From contig NZ_JACWIJ010000002.1 of the NCBI RefSeq assembly GCF_017811175.1, forward strand, positions 3,546,501 to 3,610,500: a stretch of 64,000 nucleotides of DNA, given 5' to 3'. Shown here piece after piece: positions 51,891-60,865 of the stretch. The position numbers and the translations under genes were made by a program. This stretch comes from Melaminivora jejuensis. Lineage in GTDB: Bacteria; Pseudomonadota; Gammaproteobacteria; Burkholderiales; Burkholderiaceae_C. The notes below the pieces were generated by a model that searched no databases, was not told the origin of the DNA, and was given only the letters and a program-made list of their open reading frames with translations. How positions within the stretch are numbered: position 1 is the first letter of the stretch; each line of letters opens with the position of its first letter.

Positions 51891-52775
51891 TCAACCCCCT
51901 GCGCTTTCCAACCCCCAGCCGGCGTGCCTGTCCTGCGCCAGCAACTCGGCCAGTTGCGGCAGGGCGGCGCGCAGGGCTGGCTCCAGGGTGTAGGGCGGGT
52001 TGACCAGGAACATGCCGCTGGCCGGCAGGCCGGGGCGGCGCTCGCCACCGGCGCCGGCGGCTGCCTTGCCGCCCTTGACGGTCAGCGTCGCGTGCAGCCA
52101 GGGCTTGCCGGCCTTGGCTGTCAGCGCCTTGAGCCGGCGCGGCAGTTCGTGCGCCTCGGGACGGGCGATCAGCGGGTACCAGATGGCATAGACGCCGGTC
52201 GGAAAGCGTTTGAGCACCTCCTGCAGCAGGGCCGGCACGCGTGCGTAATCGCTCTTGATTTCATAGCTGGGATCGCACAGCAGCAGTGCTCTGCGGGCCG
52301 GTGGGGGCAGAAATTTGCGTACCGCCTCGAAGCCGTCCTCGCGCAGCACGGCGACTTGCCGGCCAGCTTCGAGCTGGGCCACGTTGCCCTCCAGCGCGCG
52401 CGCGTCGCTGGGGTGCAGCTCGCACAGCTTGAGCCGGTCGTGTGCGCGCAGCAGGCGCTGCGCGATGAAGGGTGAGCCGGGATAGACGCGCGCTGCCGAG
52501 CCGCGATTGAAGGCGCGCACGGCGTCGGCGTAGTCCTGCAGGGCCTGGGCCAGCGGCGCGCTGGCGGCCAGGATGCGCGCCACGCCATCGGCACTCTCGG
52601 CGCTGGTGCTGGCGTAGTCGCCATCGAGCCGGTACAGGCCGGCGCCGGCGTGGGTGTCGAGCACCAGAAGGGCCGCCTCCTTGTTCAGCAGATGCTGCAA
52701 GGTGGCGATGAGCACCGTGTGCTTGAGCACGTCGGCATGGTTGCCTGCATGGAAGGCGTGGCGATAACTGAACAT
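51891..52775 (-). CDS. rlmJ: 23S rRNA (adenine-N6)-methyltransferase RlmJ
   Basis: A 294-residue SAM enzyme that methylates A2030 of 23S rRNA. MFSYRHAFHAGNHADVLKH at the N-terminus and the catalytic LLCDPSYEIK (DPPY-type) are diagnostic. ATG 52775 is the only start matching family ends. A Lys/Gly-rich loop (TVKGGKAAAGAGGERR) near the C-terminus is extended. It converges with rlpA and diverges from rplM. Confidence 0.92.
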   Translation of the reverse strand: MFSYRHAFHAGNHADVLKHTVLIATLQHLLNKEAALLVLDTHAGAGLYRLDGDYASTSAESADGVARILAASAPLAQALQDYADAVRAFNRGSAARVYPGSPFIAQRLLRAHDRLKLCELHPSDARALEGNVAQLEAGRQVAVLREDGFEAVRKFLPPPARRALLLCDPSYEIKSDYARVPALLQEVLKRFPTGVYAIWYPLIARPEAHELPRRLKALTAKAGKPWLHATLTVKGGKAAAGAGGERRPGLPASGMFLVNPPYTLEPALRAALPQLAELLAQDRHAGWGLESAGG

Positions 52776-52844
52776 GGCGCGATGGTAAACAGCCCGGGCC
52801 TGGCCCGGCGCGGCCCGGGGCCAAGGCAATTTTTGGCGCCGGGC

Positions 52845-52978
52845 TATAATCGCGGGCTTCGCAGCGTTTTTGCAAGTCCCGCGGCGAAGCTTAGACCCCA
52901 CCTAAGAGGCTCAAGCCAATAAGAGCACCGACCGTGGAAAAGGACTGCCAAACCCTCTCGCATCGAAAGAGAAGACTC
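52845..52978 (+). promoter_or_regulatory. Promoter and leader of rplM-rpsI
   Basis: TATAAT at 52845-52850 with CGCG downstream resembles the ahcY promoter. The leader of about 120 bases contains GCTTCGC...GCGAAGC (hairpin arms near 52857 and 52882). It may be a site of autoregulation by L13, which is inference. Confidence 0.5.
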
Positions 52979-53410
52979 ATGTCCACAACAGTCAGCGCCA
53001 AGCCCGCTGAGGTCGTGCACGAGTGGTTTGTGATTGACGCCACCGACAAGGTGCTCGGTCGGGTTGCCAGCGAAGTGGCCCACCGTCTGCGCGGCAAGCA
53101 CAAAGCCATCTACACGCCTCACGTCGACACTGGTGATTTCATCATCATCGTCAACGCCTCCAAGCTCAAGGTCACCGGTACCAAGTCCACGGACAAGATG
53201 TACTACCGCCACTCGGGCTTTCCCGGCGGCATCACGGCCACCAACTTCCGCGACCTGCAGGCCAAGCACCCGGGCCGCGCCCTGGAAAAGGCCGTCAAGG
53301 GCATGTTGCCCAAGGGCCCCCTGGGCTACGCCATGATCAAGAAGCTCAAGGTCTATGGCGGCGCCGAGCATCCGCACAGCGCCCAGCAGCCCAAGGCACT
53401 GGAAATTTAA
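52979..53410 (+). CDS. rplM: 50S ribosomal protein L13
   Basis: A 143-residue protein; [35 protein letters not shown] and [12 protein letters not shown] are L13 signatures. Start at ATG 52979 ([11 protein letters not shown]) gives the usual N-terminus; the longer frame is leader. rpsI follows after nine bases. Confidence 0.96.
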   Translation: MSTTVSAKPAEVVHEWFVIDATDKVLGRVASEVAHRLRGKHKAIYTPHVDTGDFIIIVNASKLKVTGTKSTDKMYYRHSGFPGGITATNFRDLQAKHPGRALEKAVKGMLPKGPLGYAMIKKLKVYGGAEHPHSAQQPKALEI

Positions 53411-53419
53411 GGAGCCGAG

Positions 53420-53812
53420 ATGATTGGTGAATGGAACAATGGCACAGGCCGCCGCAAGTCCAGCGTCGCCCGCGTGTTTCTGAAAAAAGGCTCGGGCAAG
53501 ATCACGGTGAATGGCAAGGACATTCAGCAGTATTTTGGCCGCGAGACCTCCATCATGATCGCCAAGCAGCCGCTGGTGTTGACTGAGAATGTCGAGACCT
53601 TCGACATCCAGATCAATGTGCGCGGTGGTGGCGAATCCGGCCAGGCCGGCGCTGCCCGCCACGGCATCACGCGCGCCCTGATCGACTACGACGCCGCCCT
53701 CAAGCCCGCCCTGAGCGCCGCCGGCTTCGTGACCCGGGACGCCCGCGAGGTCGAGCGCAAGAAGGTCGGCCTGCACTCCGCACGCCGCGCCAAGCAATTC
53801 TCCAAGCGCTGA
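53420..53812 (+). CDS. rpsI: 30S ribosomal protein S9
   Basis: A 130-residue protein; [19 protein letters not shown] at the N-terminus and the C-terminal [11 protein letters not shown] whose basic tail reaches the P-site tRNA. AAGGAG precedes the ATG. Ends in an intrinsic terminator. Confidence 0.97.
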   Translation: MIGEWNNGTGRRKSSVARVFLKKGSGKITVNGKDIQQYFGRETSIMIAKQPLVLTENVETFDIQINVRGGGESGQAGAARHGITRALIDYDAALKPALSAAGFVTRDAREVERKKVGLHSARRAKQFSKR

Positions 53813-53838
53813 TCCTTCAGCCCTTGTGCAACGCAAAA

Positions 53839-53864
53839 GAACCGCCGCTTCGGCGGTTTTTTTG
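53839..53864 (+). terminator. Terminator of rplM-rpsI
   Basis: ACCGCCG-CTT-CGGCGGT followed by seven T. Confidence 0.88.
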
Positions 53865-54012
53865 TGTCTGCTGCCATCTGCGTATCTTGCCGGCGCGGCA
53901 TTGCGCCCGCATGTAGCTGCAAAAGCCTTATGCACCCTGGCAGCAAGTTGGCCGCTTCCTGCCGCCTTGCAGGGTTTGTCTTAACATCGCCCGCTATCCT
54001 GAAGGAGCCCTC

Positions 54013-54386
54013 ATGAGCGCCGTTGCCGAAACCACCATGACCGAAATGCCCGCCCCATCCTCTTCACCGAAAGTGCCGCCAACAAGGTGGCCGAGCTGAT
54101 CGCCGAGGAGGGCAACCCTGACCTGAAGTTGCGCGTGTTCGTGCAGGGCGGCGGCTGCTCGGGCTTCCAGTACGGCTTCACCTTCGACGAGATCACCAAC
54201 GACGACGACACCACCATGACCAAGAATGGCGTGTCGCTGCTGATCGATGCCATGAGCTTCCAGTACCTGGTCGGCGCGGAGATCGACTACAAGGAAGACC
54301 TGCAGGGCGCGCAGTTTGTCATCAAGAACCCCAACGCCGAGACCACCTGCGGCTGCGGCTCCAGCTTCTCGCCGACCGAGCACTGA
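54013..54386 (+). pseudogene. erpA: Iron-sulfur insertion protein ErpA, frameshifted near the N-terminus
   Basis: From ATG 54013 after [21 protein letters not shown] is read, then the frame fails at CCCC 54053-54056. Adding one C gives [18 protein letters not shown] and continues to 54386, about 124 residues. A-type carrier hallmarks are [14 protein letters not shown] and the terminal CGCGSSFSP with the three Fe-S cysteines. ErpA delivers clusters to enzymes of isoprenoid synthesis and respiration and is normally indispensable, so a true knockout is unlikely and a missing base is probable. ErpA follows rpsI in many Burkholderiales. Confidence 0.88.
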
Positions 54387-54420
54387 TCGAGCGGCTGCTG
54401 ACTGCGCCGCTCCGGCCTGC

Positions 54421-54446
54421 AACCGCCTTCGGGCGGTTTCTTTTTG
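54421..54446 (+). terminator. Terminator of erpA
   Basis: AACCGCC-TTC-GGGCGGTT followed by TCTTTTT. Confidence 0.82.
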
Positions 54447-54479
54447 GGCCGTGCGCAGCCGTGGCTGGCCGCGCCCTCA

Positions 54480-54640
54480 GAGCGTGTTTACGATCTCCGC
54501 GCGCAGGGGCGCGGGTGCGGATCGGGATGGGTTGCCAGGCGCAAACCGCAGCGATAGCCCGTGCTATCGCGAGGATTTGCAACGCCGCAGACCGCCCGAG
54601 GCCGCGCTCGCGCACCCGCGCGGGGATCGTAAACACGCTC
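54480..54640. mobile_element. MITE-like element, copy 4 (161 bp, full length)
   Basis: Perfect 16-bp inverted ends (GAGCGTGTTTACGATC and its complement), duplication TCA at 54477-54479 and 54641-54643 within CTCAG. The interior is the reverse complement of copy 3. The right-hand TCA is the complement of the anmK TGA stop. No coding capacity. Confidence 0.9.
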
Positions 54641-55789
54641 TCAGGCCGGGTGGATGGCGCCCAGGATGCGCGGGCCGCGCGCGCCGGTCACGGCGGGCAG
54701 GTTGCCGGGCAGGCCGGCCAGGCACTGGTGCGCCAGCCAGGCAAAGGCGGCGGCCTCGACCTGCAGCGGCGCCAAGCCGTGGACGTCGGATGTCTGCACG
54801 GCCAATTGCGGCAGCAGCGCCTGCAGCCGCTGCATGAGGTGCCCGTTCAGCGCGCCGCCGCCGCAGACGATCAGCAGCGTGCAATCGGGCGCGTGGCGCT
54901 GCAGGTGCCGGGCGCTGGCCTGCGCGGTGAACTCGGCCAAGGTAGCCTGCACGTCCCGCGCCGGCCCCTGCCGGCAGCCGCTGGCGGACAGCGCGGCCTG
55001 CAGCCAGACGTCGTGGAACAGGTCGCGCCCGGTGCTCTTGGGCGGCGCGGCGGCCAGAAATGGCTCCTGCAGCATGACCTGCAGCAGCGCGGGCAGAACG
55101 TTGCCCCCGCGTGCCCAGGCGCCGGCGGCGTCATAGGGCTGGCCGGTATGGCGCGCGCACCACAGGTCGAGCAGCACATTGGCCGGCCCGCAATCGAAGC
55201 CCAGCACGCTGCCATCGCCCGCCAGCAGGCTCAGGTTGGCGATGCCGCCCAGGTTCAGCACGGCCACGCTGCGCCCGGGCTGGCCGAACATCTGCCGGTG
55301 GAAGGCCGGCACCAGCGGCGCGCCCTGGCCGCCGGCGGCCACGTCGCGGCTGCGCAGGTCGGCCACCACGGTGATGCCGCTGCGCTCGGCCAGCAGGGCG
55401 GGGTTGAGCAGTTGCAGGGTGTAGCCGCTGCCGTCGTGCAGCTGTGGCTGATGGCGCACGGTCTGGCCGTGGGCGCCGATGGCGCGCACCGCACCCGCCG
55501 GCAGGCCGGCAGCGGCCAGCAGGGCCTGCACCACGTCGGCGTAGGTGCGCGCCAGGGCATTGGCCGCCAGGGCGGCGCGGTGCAGCTCGTCGCTGCCGCC
55601 AGGGGTGTTCAGGGCCAGCAGCTGTGCTCTTGTTTCAGGAGCTAGCGGCGCTGACTGGTAGCCGCTTACAGCGCATTTTGACGTGGAAATCTCGGCCAGC
55701 ACGCCGTCCACGCCGTCCAGCGAGGTGCCGGACATCAGACCGATGTACCAGCCCGCTGCGCTGTCCCGGTCGTTGCCGGCACCGGGCAT
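54641..55789 (-). CDS. anmK: Anhydro-N-acetylmuramic acid kinase
   Basis: A 382-residue kinase that phosphorylates and opens 1,6-anhydro-MurNAc during peptidoglycan recycling. GLMSGTSLDGVDGVLAE, NLGGIANLSLL, DCGPANVLLD and VCGGGALNGHLM are diagnostic. Residues about 35-55 (ISTSKCAVSGYQSAPLAPE) are translated from a copy of the dispersed repeat. Its stop codon is the duplication of a MITE. It lies 22 bases after the M23 peptidase gene on the same strand, so both may be co-transcribed for cell-wall turnover. Confidence 0.93.
   Translation of the reverse strand: MPGAGNDRDSAAGWYIGLMSGTSLDGVDGVLAEISTSKCAVSGYQSAPLAPETRAQLLALNTPGGSDELHRAALAANALARTYADVVQALLAAAGLPAGAVRAIGAHGQTVRHQPQLHDGSGYTLQLLNPALLAERSGITVVADLRSRDVAAGGQGAPLVPAFHRQMFGQPGRSVAVLNLGGIANLSLLAGDGSVLGFDCGPANVLLDLWCARHTGQPYDAAGAWARGGNVLPALLQVMLQEPFLAAAPPKSTGRDLFHDVWLQAALSASGCRQGPARDVQATLAEFTAQASARHLQRHAPDCTLLIVCGGGALNGHLMQRLQALLPQLAVQTSDVHGLAPLQVEAAAFAWLAHQCLAGLPGNLPAVTGARGPRILGAIHPA
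55633..55690 (+). repeat. AGCTRTCA dispersed repeat, copy 11, inside anmK
   Basis: GAGCTAGCGGCGCTGACTGG, TAGCCGCTTACAGCGCATTT, TGACGTGGAAAT: matches the family's AGCT start, GCTTA centre and CATTTTGAC end, in frame with the gene. Confidence 0.55.
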
Positions 55790-55811
55790 CACGCTATGGC
55801 CAGCCCGATGG

Positions 55812-57182
55812 TCACTCGGCGCTGGCCTGCTGCACCAGCGTGGCCGATGACAGCAGCACGCGCATGTTGTCGGCCAGCGCATCGAAGCTCTTGCGCGAGG
55901 CTGCCGAGACCGGTTGCGCCGCCTCGCTTTGGCGGGCGATGGCCATGGGATCCTGGTGCTGGCCGTTGACCCGGAACTCGAAGTGCAGGTGCGGCCCGGT
56001 GGCCCAGCCGGTGGCGCCCACGGCGCCGATGGTGTCGCCCTGACCGACCCGCTGGCCCTTTTGCACGTCGATGCGGCTCAGGTGGGCATAGACCGTGACG
56101 TGCTGGTTCTGGTGCTTGACATAGACCACATTGCCGTAGCCGTTTTGCACGCCGGCGAAGTCCACCACGCCATCGCCCACGGTGCGCACCGGGGTGCCGC
56201 TGGGCGCTGCCATGTCGGTGCCCAGGTGGGCGCGCCAGGTTTTCTGGACGGGGTGCATCCGCATGGCAAAGCCGCTGGAGATGCGGGTATAGGCTACGGG
56301 CGAGGTCAGGTAGGCGCGGCCCATGCTCTGGCCGTCCAGCGTGTAGTAGGCGCCCTTGGCGGCCTGCGGCTCCTGGAACCACAGGGCGTTGAAGGTCTTG
56401 CCATTGTTGTGGAACTCGGCGCTCAGCACCCGGCCGGTGCGCAGCGGCTCACCATCGGCTTCCAGGGTTTCATAGACCACGGAAAAACGGTCTTCCTTCC
56501 TCAGCGAACGGCGAAAGTCGATGTTGCTGGAGAAGATCTCGGCGATCTGCACGGCCACGGTGTCGGGGATGGCGGCGGCGTCGGTGGCGGCGAACAGCGA
56601 GGAGCGGATCACCCCGCCGGCCAGTCGGGTGCCCACGGTCAGCGGGGCGTTTTCCAGGCGGGCGGCGAAGCTGCCATCGGCGCTGCGCTCGACCACCAGG
56701 CGCTTGAAGTTGGCGGAATCATCGAGCGCCCAGCGCGCCACCAGGCGCTGCAGCCGGTGGTCGTCAGTGGCCTCCAGCGTCAGCGCACGGCCGGCGCGGC
56801 CCAGCAGGTTCTGGCGCACCAGGTCGTTGCTGCGCAAAAAGGCCGAGGCCGCCGGGTCGGCCACGCCCAGGCGCTCCAGCATGGCTTCCGCCGTGTCGGC
56901 GTGGCGCGAGACATCCGAGCGGTACAGCGAAAAGCCCGGGTTGCTGTCCAGCAGGCTGGCCAGGCTCACGTCGCCGGCCAGCGATTCGACGCTTTCCTGC
57001 ACGGTGCTGACCGGCAGGTCGGCAGCATCCGGGCCCAGCGAGGCCACGGCAAAAGCTCCGCCGCCACCTGTGAGCAGGACGGCGGCGATGGCGGCGGTGA
57101 TGCGTTTGGGGTGCTGCTGGAGGGTCTGTGCGACTTGGTTGGCGAGGGCCACGCAGGCGGCGGTCAGGTTGCTTTTCAACAA
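55812..57182 (-). CDS. M23-family peptidoglycan metallopeptidase
   Basis: A 456-residue protein. One N-terminal membrane helix or signal anchor ([20 protein letters not shown]) is followed by an OapA/LysM-free helical region and a C-terminal M23 domain: [20 protein letters not shown] (zinc His/Asp), VYAHLSRI and GPHLHFEF. Zinc residues are complete. It probably cuts peptide cross-links of murein like MepM. The start is taken as TTG 57182, behind GGGGTAAG, since no ATG precedes the membrane helix; it diverges from tyrS. Confidence 0.85.
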   Translation of the reverse strand: MLKSNLTAACVALANQVAQTLQQHPKRITAAIAAVLLTGGGGAFAVASLGPDAADLPVSTVQESVESLAGDVSLASLLDSNPGFSLYRSDVSRHADTAEAMLERLGVADPAASAFLRSNDLVRQNLLGRAGRALTLEATDDHRLQRLVARWALDDSANFKRLVVERSADGSFAARLENAPLTVGTRLAGGVIRSSLFAATDAAAIPDTVAVQIAEIFSSNIDFRRSLRKEDRFSVVYETLEADGEPLRTGRVLSAEFHNNGKTFNALWFQEPQAAKGAYYTLDGQSMGRAYLTSPVAYTRISSGFAMRMHPVQKTWRAHLGTDMAAPSGTPVRTVGDGVVDFAGVQNGYGNVVYVKHQNQHVTVYAHLSRIDVQKGQRVGQGDTIGAVGATGWATGPHLHFEFRVNGQHQDPMAIARQSEAAQPVSAASRKSFDALADNMRVLLSSATLVQQASAE

Positions 57183-57397
57183 AAGTCTTACCCCAGGCTG
57201 GTGGTGTCTGCGGGCCTGTGGAGGAGTCGCGGCGCCGTGGCAACGGTGCGGGGCGGCTCAGGCGGGAGACACGGCAAATACGGACAGCGGCTGAAGGCGC
57301 AAAGGCCGGACAAGTGGGCGGGCCACTAGAATCCACCGCAGCAAAAGTGCCGGCAAGTATAGTCGGTCGTGTCCTGCAGACACCCCTGGAAACCCTT

Positions 57398-58630
57398 ATG
57401 AATCAAGCAGCCGTTACAACTTTCCTGCCCGATGCCGCTGTCAGCCAAGCGCTCGAAGTGTCGCTGCGCGGCGTCGATGAATTGCTGCCGCAAGACGAGT
57501 GGGCGAAGAAGCTGGCGCGCTCGCAGGCCACGGGGCAGCCGCTGCGCATCAAGCTGGGCCTGGATCCCACGGCGCCCGACATCCACCTGGGCCACACCGT
57601 GGTACTCAACAAGATGCGCCAGCTGCAGGATCTGGGCCACCAGGTCATCTTTCTGATTGGCGACTTCACCAGCCTGATCGGCGACCCGTCCGGGCGCAAC
57701 AGCACGCGCCCGCCGCTGACCCCCGAGCAGATCAAGCTCAATGCCGAGACCTACTACACCCAGGCGGCCAAGGTGCTCGATCCAGCGCGCACCGAGATCC
57801 GCTACAACAGCGAGTGGAGCGACAGACTGGGCGCACGCGGCATGATCGAGCTGGCCGCCCGCTACACCGTGGCGCGCATGATGGAGCGAAACGATTTTCA
57901 TCAGCGCTTCACCGACGGCAGCTCCATCAGCCTGCATGAATTTCTGTATCCGCTCTTGCAGGGCTACGACTCGGTGGCGCTCAAGGCCGACCTGGAGCTG
58001 GGCGGCACGGATCAAAAGTTCAACCTGCTCATGGGCCGGCATCTGCAGCAGGAATACGGCCAGGAGCCGCAGTGCGTGCTGACCATGCCGCTGCTGGTCG
58101 GCCTGGACGGGGTGGACAAGATGTCCAAGTCCAAGGGCAACTACATCGGCATCACCGAGGACGCCAACACCATGTTCGCCAAGGTGCTATCGATCTCGGA
58201 CACGCTGATGTGGGACTGGTACACGCTGCTGTCGTTCAGGAGCCTGGCCGAGATCGCCGCCCTGCGCGCCGAAGTCGAGGGCGGGCGCAACCCCAAGGAT
58301 GCCAAGGTCATGCTGGCGCGCGAGATCACGACGCGCTTTCACAGCGCGGTCGCCGCCGATGCAGCCGAGCTGGATTTTCACAACCGCAGCCGTGGTGGCA
58401 TCCCGGATGACATCCCCGAGGTGGCGCTGTCCGGCGCGCCCCTGGGCATAGGCGCGCTGCTCAAGCAGGCGGGCCTGGCGCCGTCCACCAGCGAAGCCAG
58501 CCGGCTGATCGACGGCGGCGGCGTGCGCGTCGATGGCGGCACGGTCAGCGACCGGGGCCTGAGGCTGCAGGCCGGCAGCTACGTGGTGCAGGTCGGCAAG
58601 CGCAAGTTCGCGCGCGTACACCTGGCTTGA
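57398..58630 (+). CDS. tyrS: Tyrosyl-tRNA synthetase
   Basis: A 410-residue class I synthetase. The HIGH-like motif is HLGH in [12 protein letters not shown], the second motif KMSKSKGN, and a C-terminal S4 domain ([14 protein letters not shown]). Motif spelling matches the TyrZ-like group of proteobacteria. ATG 57398 is used; the longer frame is upstream spacer. Confidence 0.95.
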   Translation: MNQAAVTTFLPDAAVSQALEVSLRGVDELLPQDEWAKKLARSQATGQPLRIKLGLDPTAPDIHLGHTVVLNKMRQLQDLGHQVIFLIGDFTSLIGDPSGRNSTRPPLTPEQIKLNAETYYTQAAKVLDPARTEIRYNSEWSDRLGARGMIELAARYTVARMMERNDFHQRFTDGSSISLHEFLYPLLQGYDSVALKADLELGGTDQKFNLLMGRHLQQEYGQEPQCVLTMPLLVGLDGVDKMSKSKGNYIGITEDANTMFAKVLSISDTLMWDWYTLLSFRSLAEIAALRAEVEGGRNPKDAKVMLAREITTRFHSAVAADAAELDFHNRSRGGIPDDIPEVALSGAPLGIGALLKQAGLAPSTSEASRLIDGGGVRVDGGTVSDRGLRLQAGSYVVQVGKRKFARVHLA

Positions 58631-58652
58631 GGGGCAGGGCGGCGGCAGGATA

Positions 58653-59132
58653 TCAGGCAGCCTGCAGTGCGGCCTCGCCCCGAGCCTCCTCCCTGCGGCT
58701 TTGCTGTTGCTCCTGGCGCGCGCTCTGTGCTTGCAGCGCGGCGCGCAGGGCGGGCAGATAGGCCCGATCCACCTTGCAGATGTGGTGGATCAGCCAGGCC
58801 TTGAGAAAGTCCAGCGCCTCCAGCGTGACTTCCTGGCCCTCGTCGAAGCGCATCAGCAAGTCCATGGCCCGCCGGGTGAAGCCATCGTGCTCGGCCTTGT
58901 GGGCGGCTGTTTCGCTGTAGCTGTGCTCCTCGAACAGCACTTCCTCGACGATGAAATGGTTGTGCGTGTAGTCCACCAGGCCCTCCAGCACCTCGCCGAT
59001 GCGCGCGCGGCTGGGGGCGCTGCTGCTGAGTTCGTCATGCAGCGCATTGGTCAGGTTGACCAGCTGGCGGTGCTGCTGGTCGATCAGGGGCAAGCCGAGT
59101 TCGAGCTGTGCTGTCCAGGGCATGAAGGTCAT
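58653..59132 (-). CDS. Bacteriohemerythrin
   Basis: A 159-residue four-helix protein binding a di-iron centre and oxygen. Ligand positions are visible: LGLPLIDQQHRQL, YTHNHFIVEEVLFEEH, AEHDGF and WLIHHICKVDRAY. ATG 59132 (MTFMPWTAQLELG) fits family starts. The C-terminal 30 residues are Gln/Arg/Ala-rich and not part of the fold. Likely oxygen sensing or delivery; no partner is adjacent. Confidence 0.88.
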   Translation of the reverse strand: MTFMPWTAQLELGLPLIDQQHRQLVNLTNALHDELSSSAPSRARIGEVLEGLVDYTHNHFIVEEVLFEEHSYSETAAHKAEHDGFTRRAMDLLMRFDEGQEVTLEALDFLKAWLIHHICKVDRAYLPALRAALQAQSARQEQQQSRREEARGEAALQAA

Positions 59133-59326
59133 GGGTATGTCTCCATCAGGGTTTTTGCCTGCAGGATGCGCACCCCGGACGCGGCCCATGCCAGGGTTGT
59201 CCCGTGGTCGTGATCGGTCTTTGATCTGGATCAGAGGGCAGACAGGCGCCAGGCACGCGCCGCACACGGCTATGCTTGCCGCCAGGCTGGCTGGGCGCCG
59301 GCTCCTGCTGCCAGCTTGTAGTTTTG

Positions 59327-59383
59327 CATGAAAATCGGCTCAAACCCTTGCCAGGCAAGCGCCAGCAGCTATCAAATTAGATT
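59327..59383 (-). repeat. AGCTRTCA dispersed repeat, copy 12
   Basis: AAAATCGGCTCAAACCCTTG, CCAGGCAAGCGCCAGCAGCT, ATC: complete reverse copy upstream of glmU. Confidence 0.78.
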
Positions 59384-59422
59384 CCCGAGGCCGCACTCCT
59401 GGCCTTTTTGCAGACCGACCCA

Positions 59423-60865
59423 ATGACCTCTCCCCTGGACATCATCATCATGGCCGCAGGCCGTGGCACGCGCATGAAAAGCCGCCTGCCCAAGGTGCTG
59501 CAGCGCCTGGCTGGCCGGCCCCTGCTGCACCATGTGCTGGATCAGGCGGCGCAATTGGCGCCGCGCCGGGTGGTCGTAGTGACCGGCCACGGCGCTACAG
59601 AAGTGGAAGCTGCCTGCGCTGACTGGACAAGGGCTGGAGCCGGATTTGACCTGAAAACCGCACGCCAGGAGCCGCAGCTGGGCACAGGCCACGCCGTGCA
59701 GCAGGCGCTGCCGGCGCTGGCCGGCGACGGCACGGTGCTGGTGCTCTCGGGCGACGTGCCGCTGACCCGGGCCGACACGCTGGCCGCGCTGCTGGCCGCC
59801 GCCCGGCCCGAGCGCCTGGCCCTGCTCAGCGTGAGCCTGCCCGATCCGACCGGCTATGGCCGCATCGTGCGCGGCGCGGGCGATGCCGTGCAGCGCATCG
59901 TCGAGCACAAGGACGCCAGCGATGCGCAGCGCGCCATCACCGAGATCTACAGCGGCATCATGGCCGTGCCGGCGCGCTGGCTGGCGCCCTGGCTGGCGCG
60001 GCTGTCCAACGGCAACGCCCAGGGCGAGTACTACCTGACCGATATCGTGGCCCAGGCCGTGCAGGAGGGGGTGGCGGTGGTCGCACACCGCATCCAGGAC
60101 GCGCTGCAGGTCGAGGGCGTGAACAGCCCGGCGCAACTGGCGCAGCTGGAGCGCGCGCACCAGCAGCGCCAGGCGCAGGCCCTGATGGAGCAGGGCGTGC
60201 GCCTGCTCGATCCGGCGCGCTTCGATCTGCGCCAGGACGCGCGCAGCGGCACGCGCGGCGAGCTGGTCTGCGGGCAGGACGTGGAAATCGACGTTGGCTG
60301 CATCTTCATGGGCCGGGTGGAGGTCGGCGCCGGCGCGCGCATCGGTGCCTATTGCCACATCGCCAACGCCCGCATCGAGGCCGGCGCCGTCATCCATCCC
60401 TACACGCACATCGACGGCGAGGCCGCCGGCGTGCAGGTCGGCGCGGGCGCGCTGGTCGGGCCGTTTGCCCGGCTGCGCCCGGGCACGCAGCTGGGGCGCG
60501 ATGTCCACATCGGCAACTTCGTCGAGGTCAAGAATGCGCAACTGGCCGACGGCGCCAAGGCCAACCACCTGGCCTATCTGGGCGACGCCAGCGTGGGCGC
60601 GCGCGTCAACTACGGCGCCGGCAGCATCACCGCCAATTACGACGGTGCCCACAAGCACCGCACGGTGATCGAGGCCGATGTCCACGTGGGCAGCAACTGC
60701 GTGCTGGTGGCGCCGCTGACCCTGGGCGCTGGCGGCACGGTGGCGGGCGGCTCCACCATCACCAAGGACACGCCTGCCGGCGCCCTGAGCGTGGCGCGTG
60801 GGCGCCAGGTGAGCATCACCAACTGGAAAAGGCCGAGCAAGACGCCACCGCAGTCGCAGCCATGA
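59423..60865 (+). CDS. glmU: Bifunctional UDP-GlcNAc pyrophosphorylase / glucosamine-1-P acetyltransferase
   Basis: A 480-residue enzyme making UDP-GlcNAc for peptidoglycan and LPS. N-terminal uridyltransferase: MAAGRGTRMKSRLPKVL, LSGDVPL and GEYYLTDI. C-terminal left-handed beta-helix: GPFARLRPGTQL, EVKNAQLADGAKANHLAYLG, YDGAHKHRTVI. Residues about 63-80 (EAACADWTRAGAGFDLKTA) are translated from a dispersed repeat, making this loop longer than in E. coli. Its stop overlaps the histidine kinase start by four bases. Confidence 0.95.
   Translation: MTSPLDIIIMAAGRGTRMKSRLPKVLQRLAGRPLLHHVLDQAAQLAPRRVVVVTGHGATEVEAACADWTRAGAGFDLKTARQEPQLGTGHAVQQALPALAGDGTVLVLSGDVPLTRADTLAALLAAARPERLALLSVSLPDPTGYGRIVRGAGDAVQRIVEHKDASDAQRAITEIYSGIMAVPARWLAPWLARLSNGNAQGEYYLTDIVAQAVQEGVAVVAHRIQDALQVEGVNSPAQLAQLERAHQQRQAQALMEQGVRLLDPARFDLRQDARSGTRGELVCGQDVEIDVGCIFMGRVEVGAGARIGAYCHIANARIEAGAVIHPYTHIDGEAAGVQVGAGALVGPFARLRPGTQLGRDVHIGNFVEVKNAQLADGAKANHLAYLGDASVGARVNYGAGSITANYDGAHKHRTVIEADVHVGSNCVLVAPLTLGAGGTVAGGSTITKDTPAGALSVARGRQVSITNWKRPSKTPPQSQP
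59606..59664 (+). repeat. AGCTRTCA dispersed repeat, copy 13, inside glmU
   Basis: GGAAGCTGCCTGCGCTGACTGG, ACAAGGGCTGGAGCCGG, ATTTGACCTGAAAAC: the same order of blocks as the intergenic copies, in frame within the uridyltransferase domain. Confidence 0.65.
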
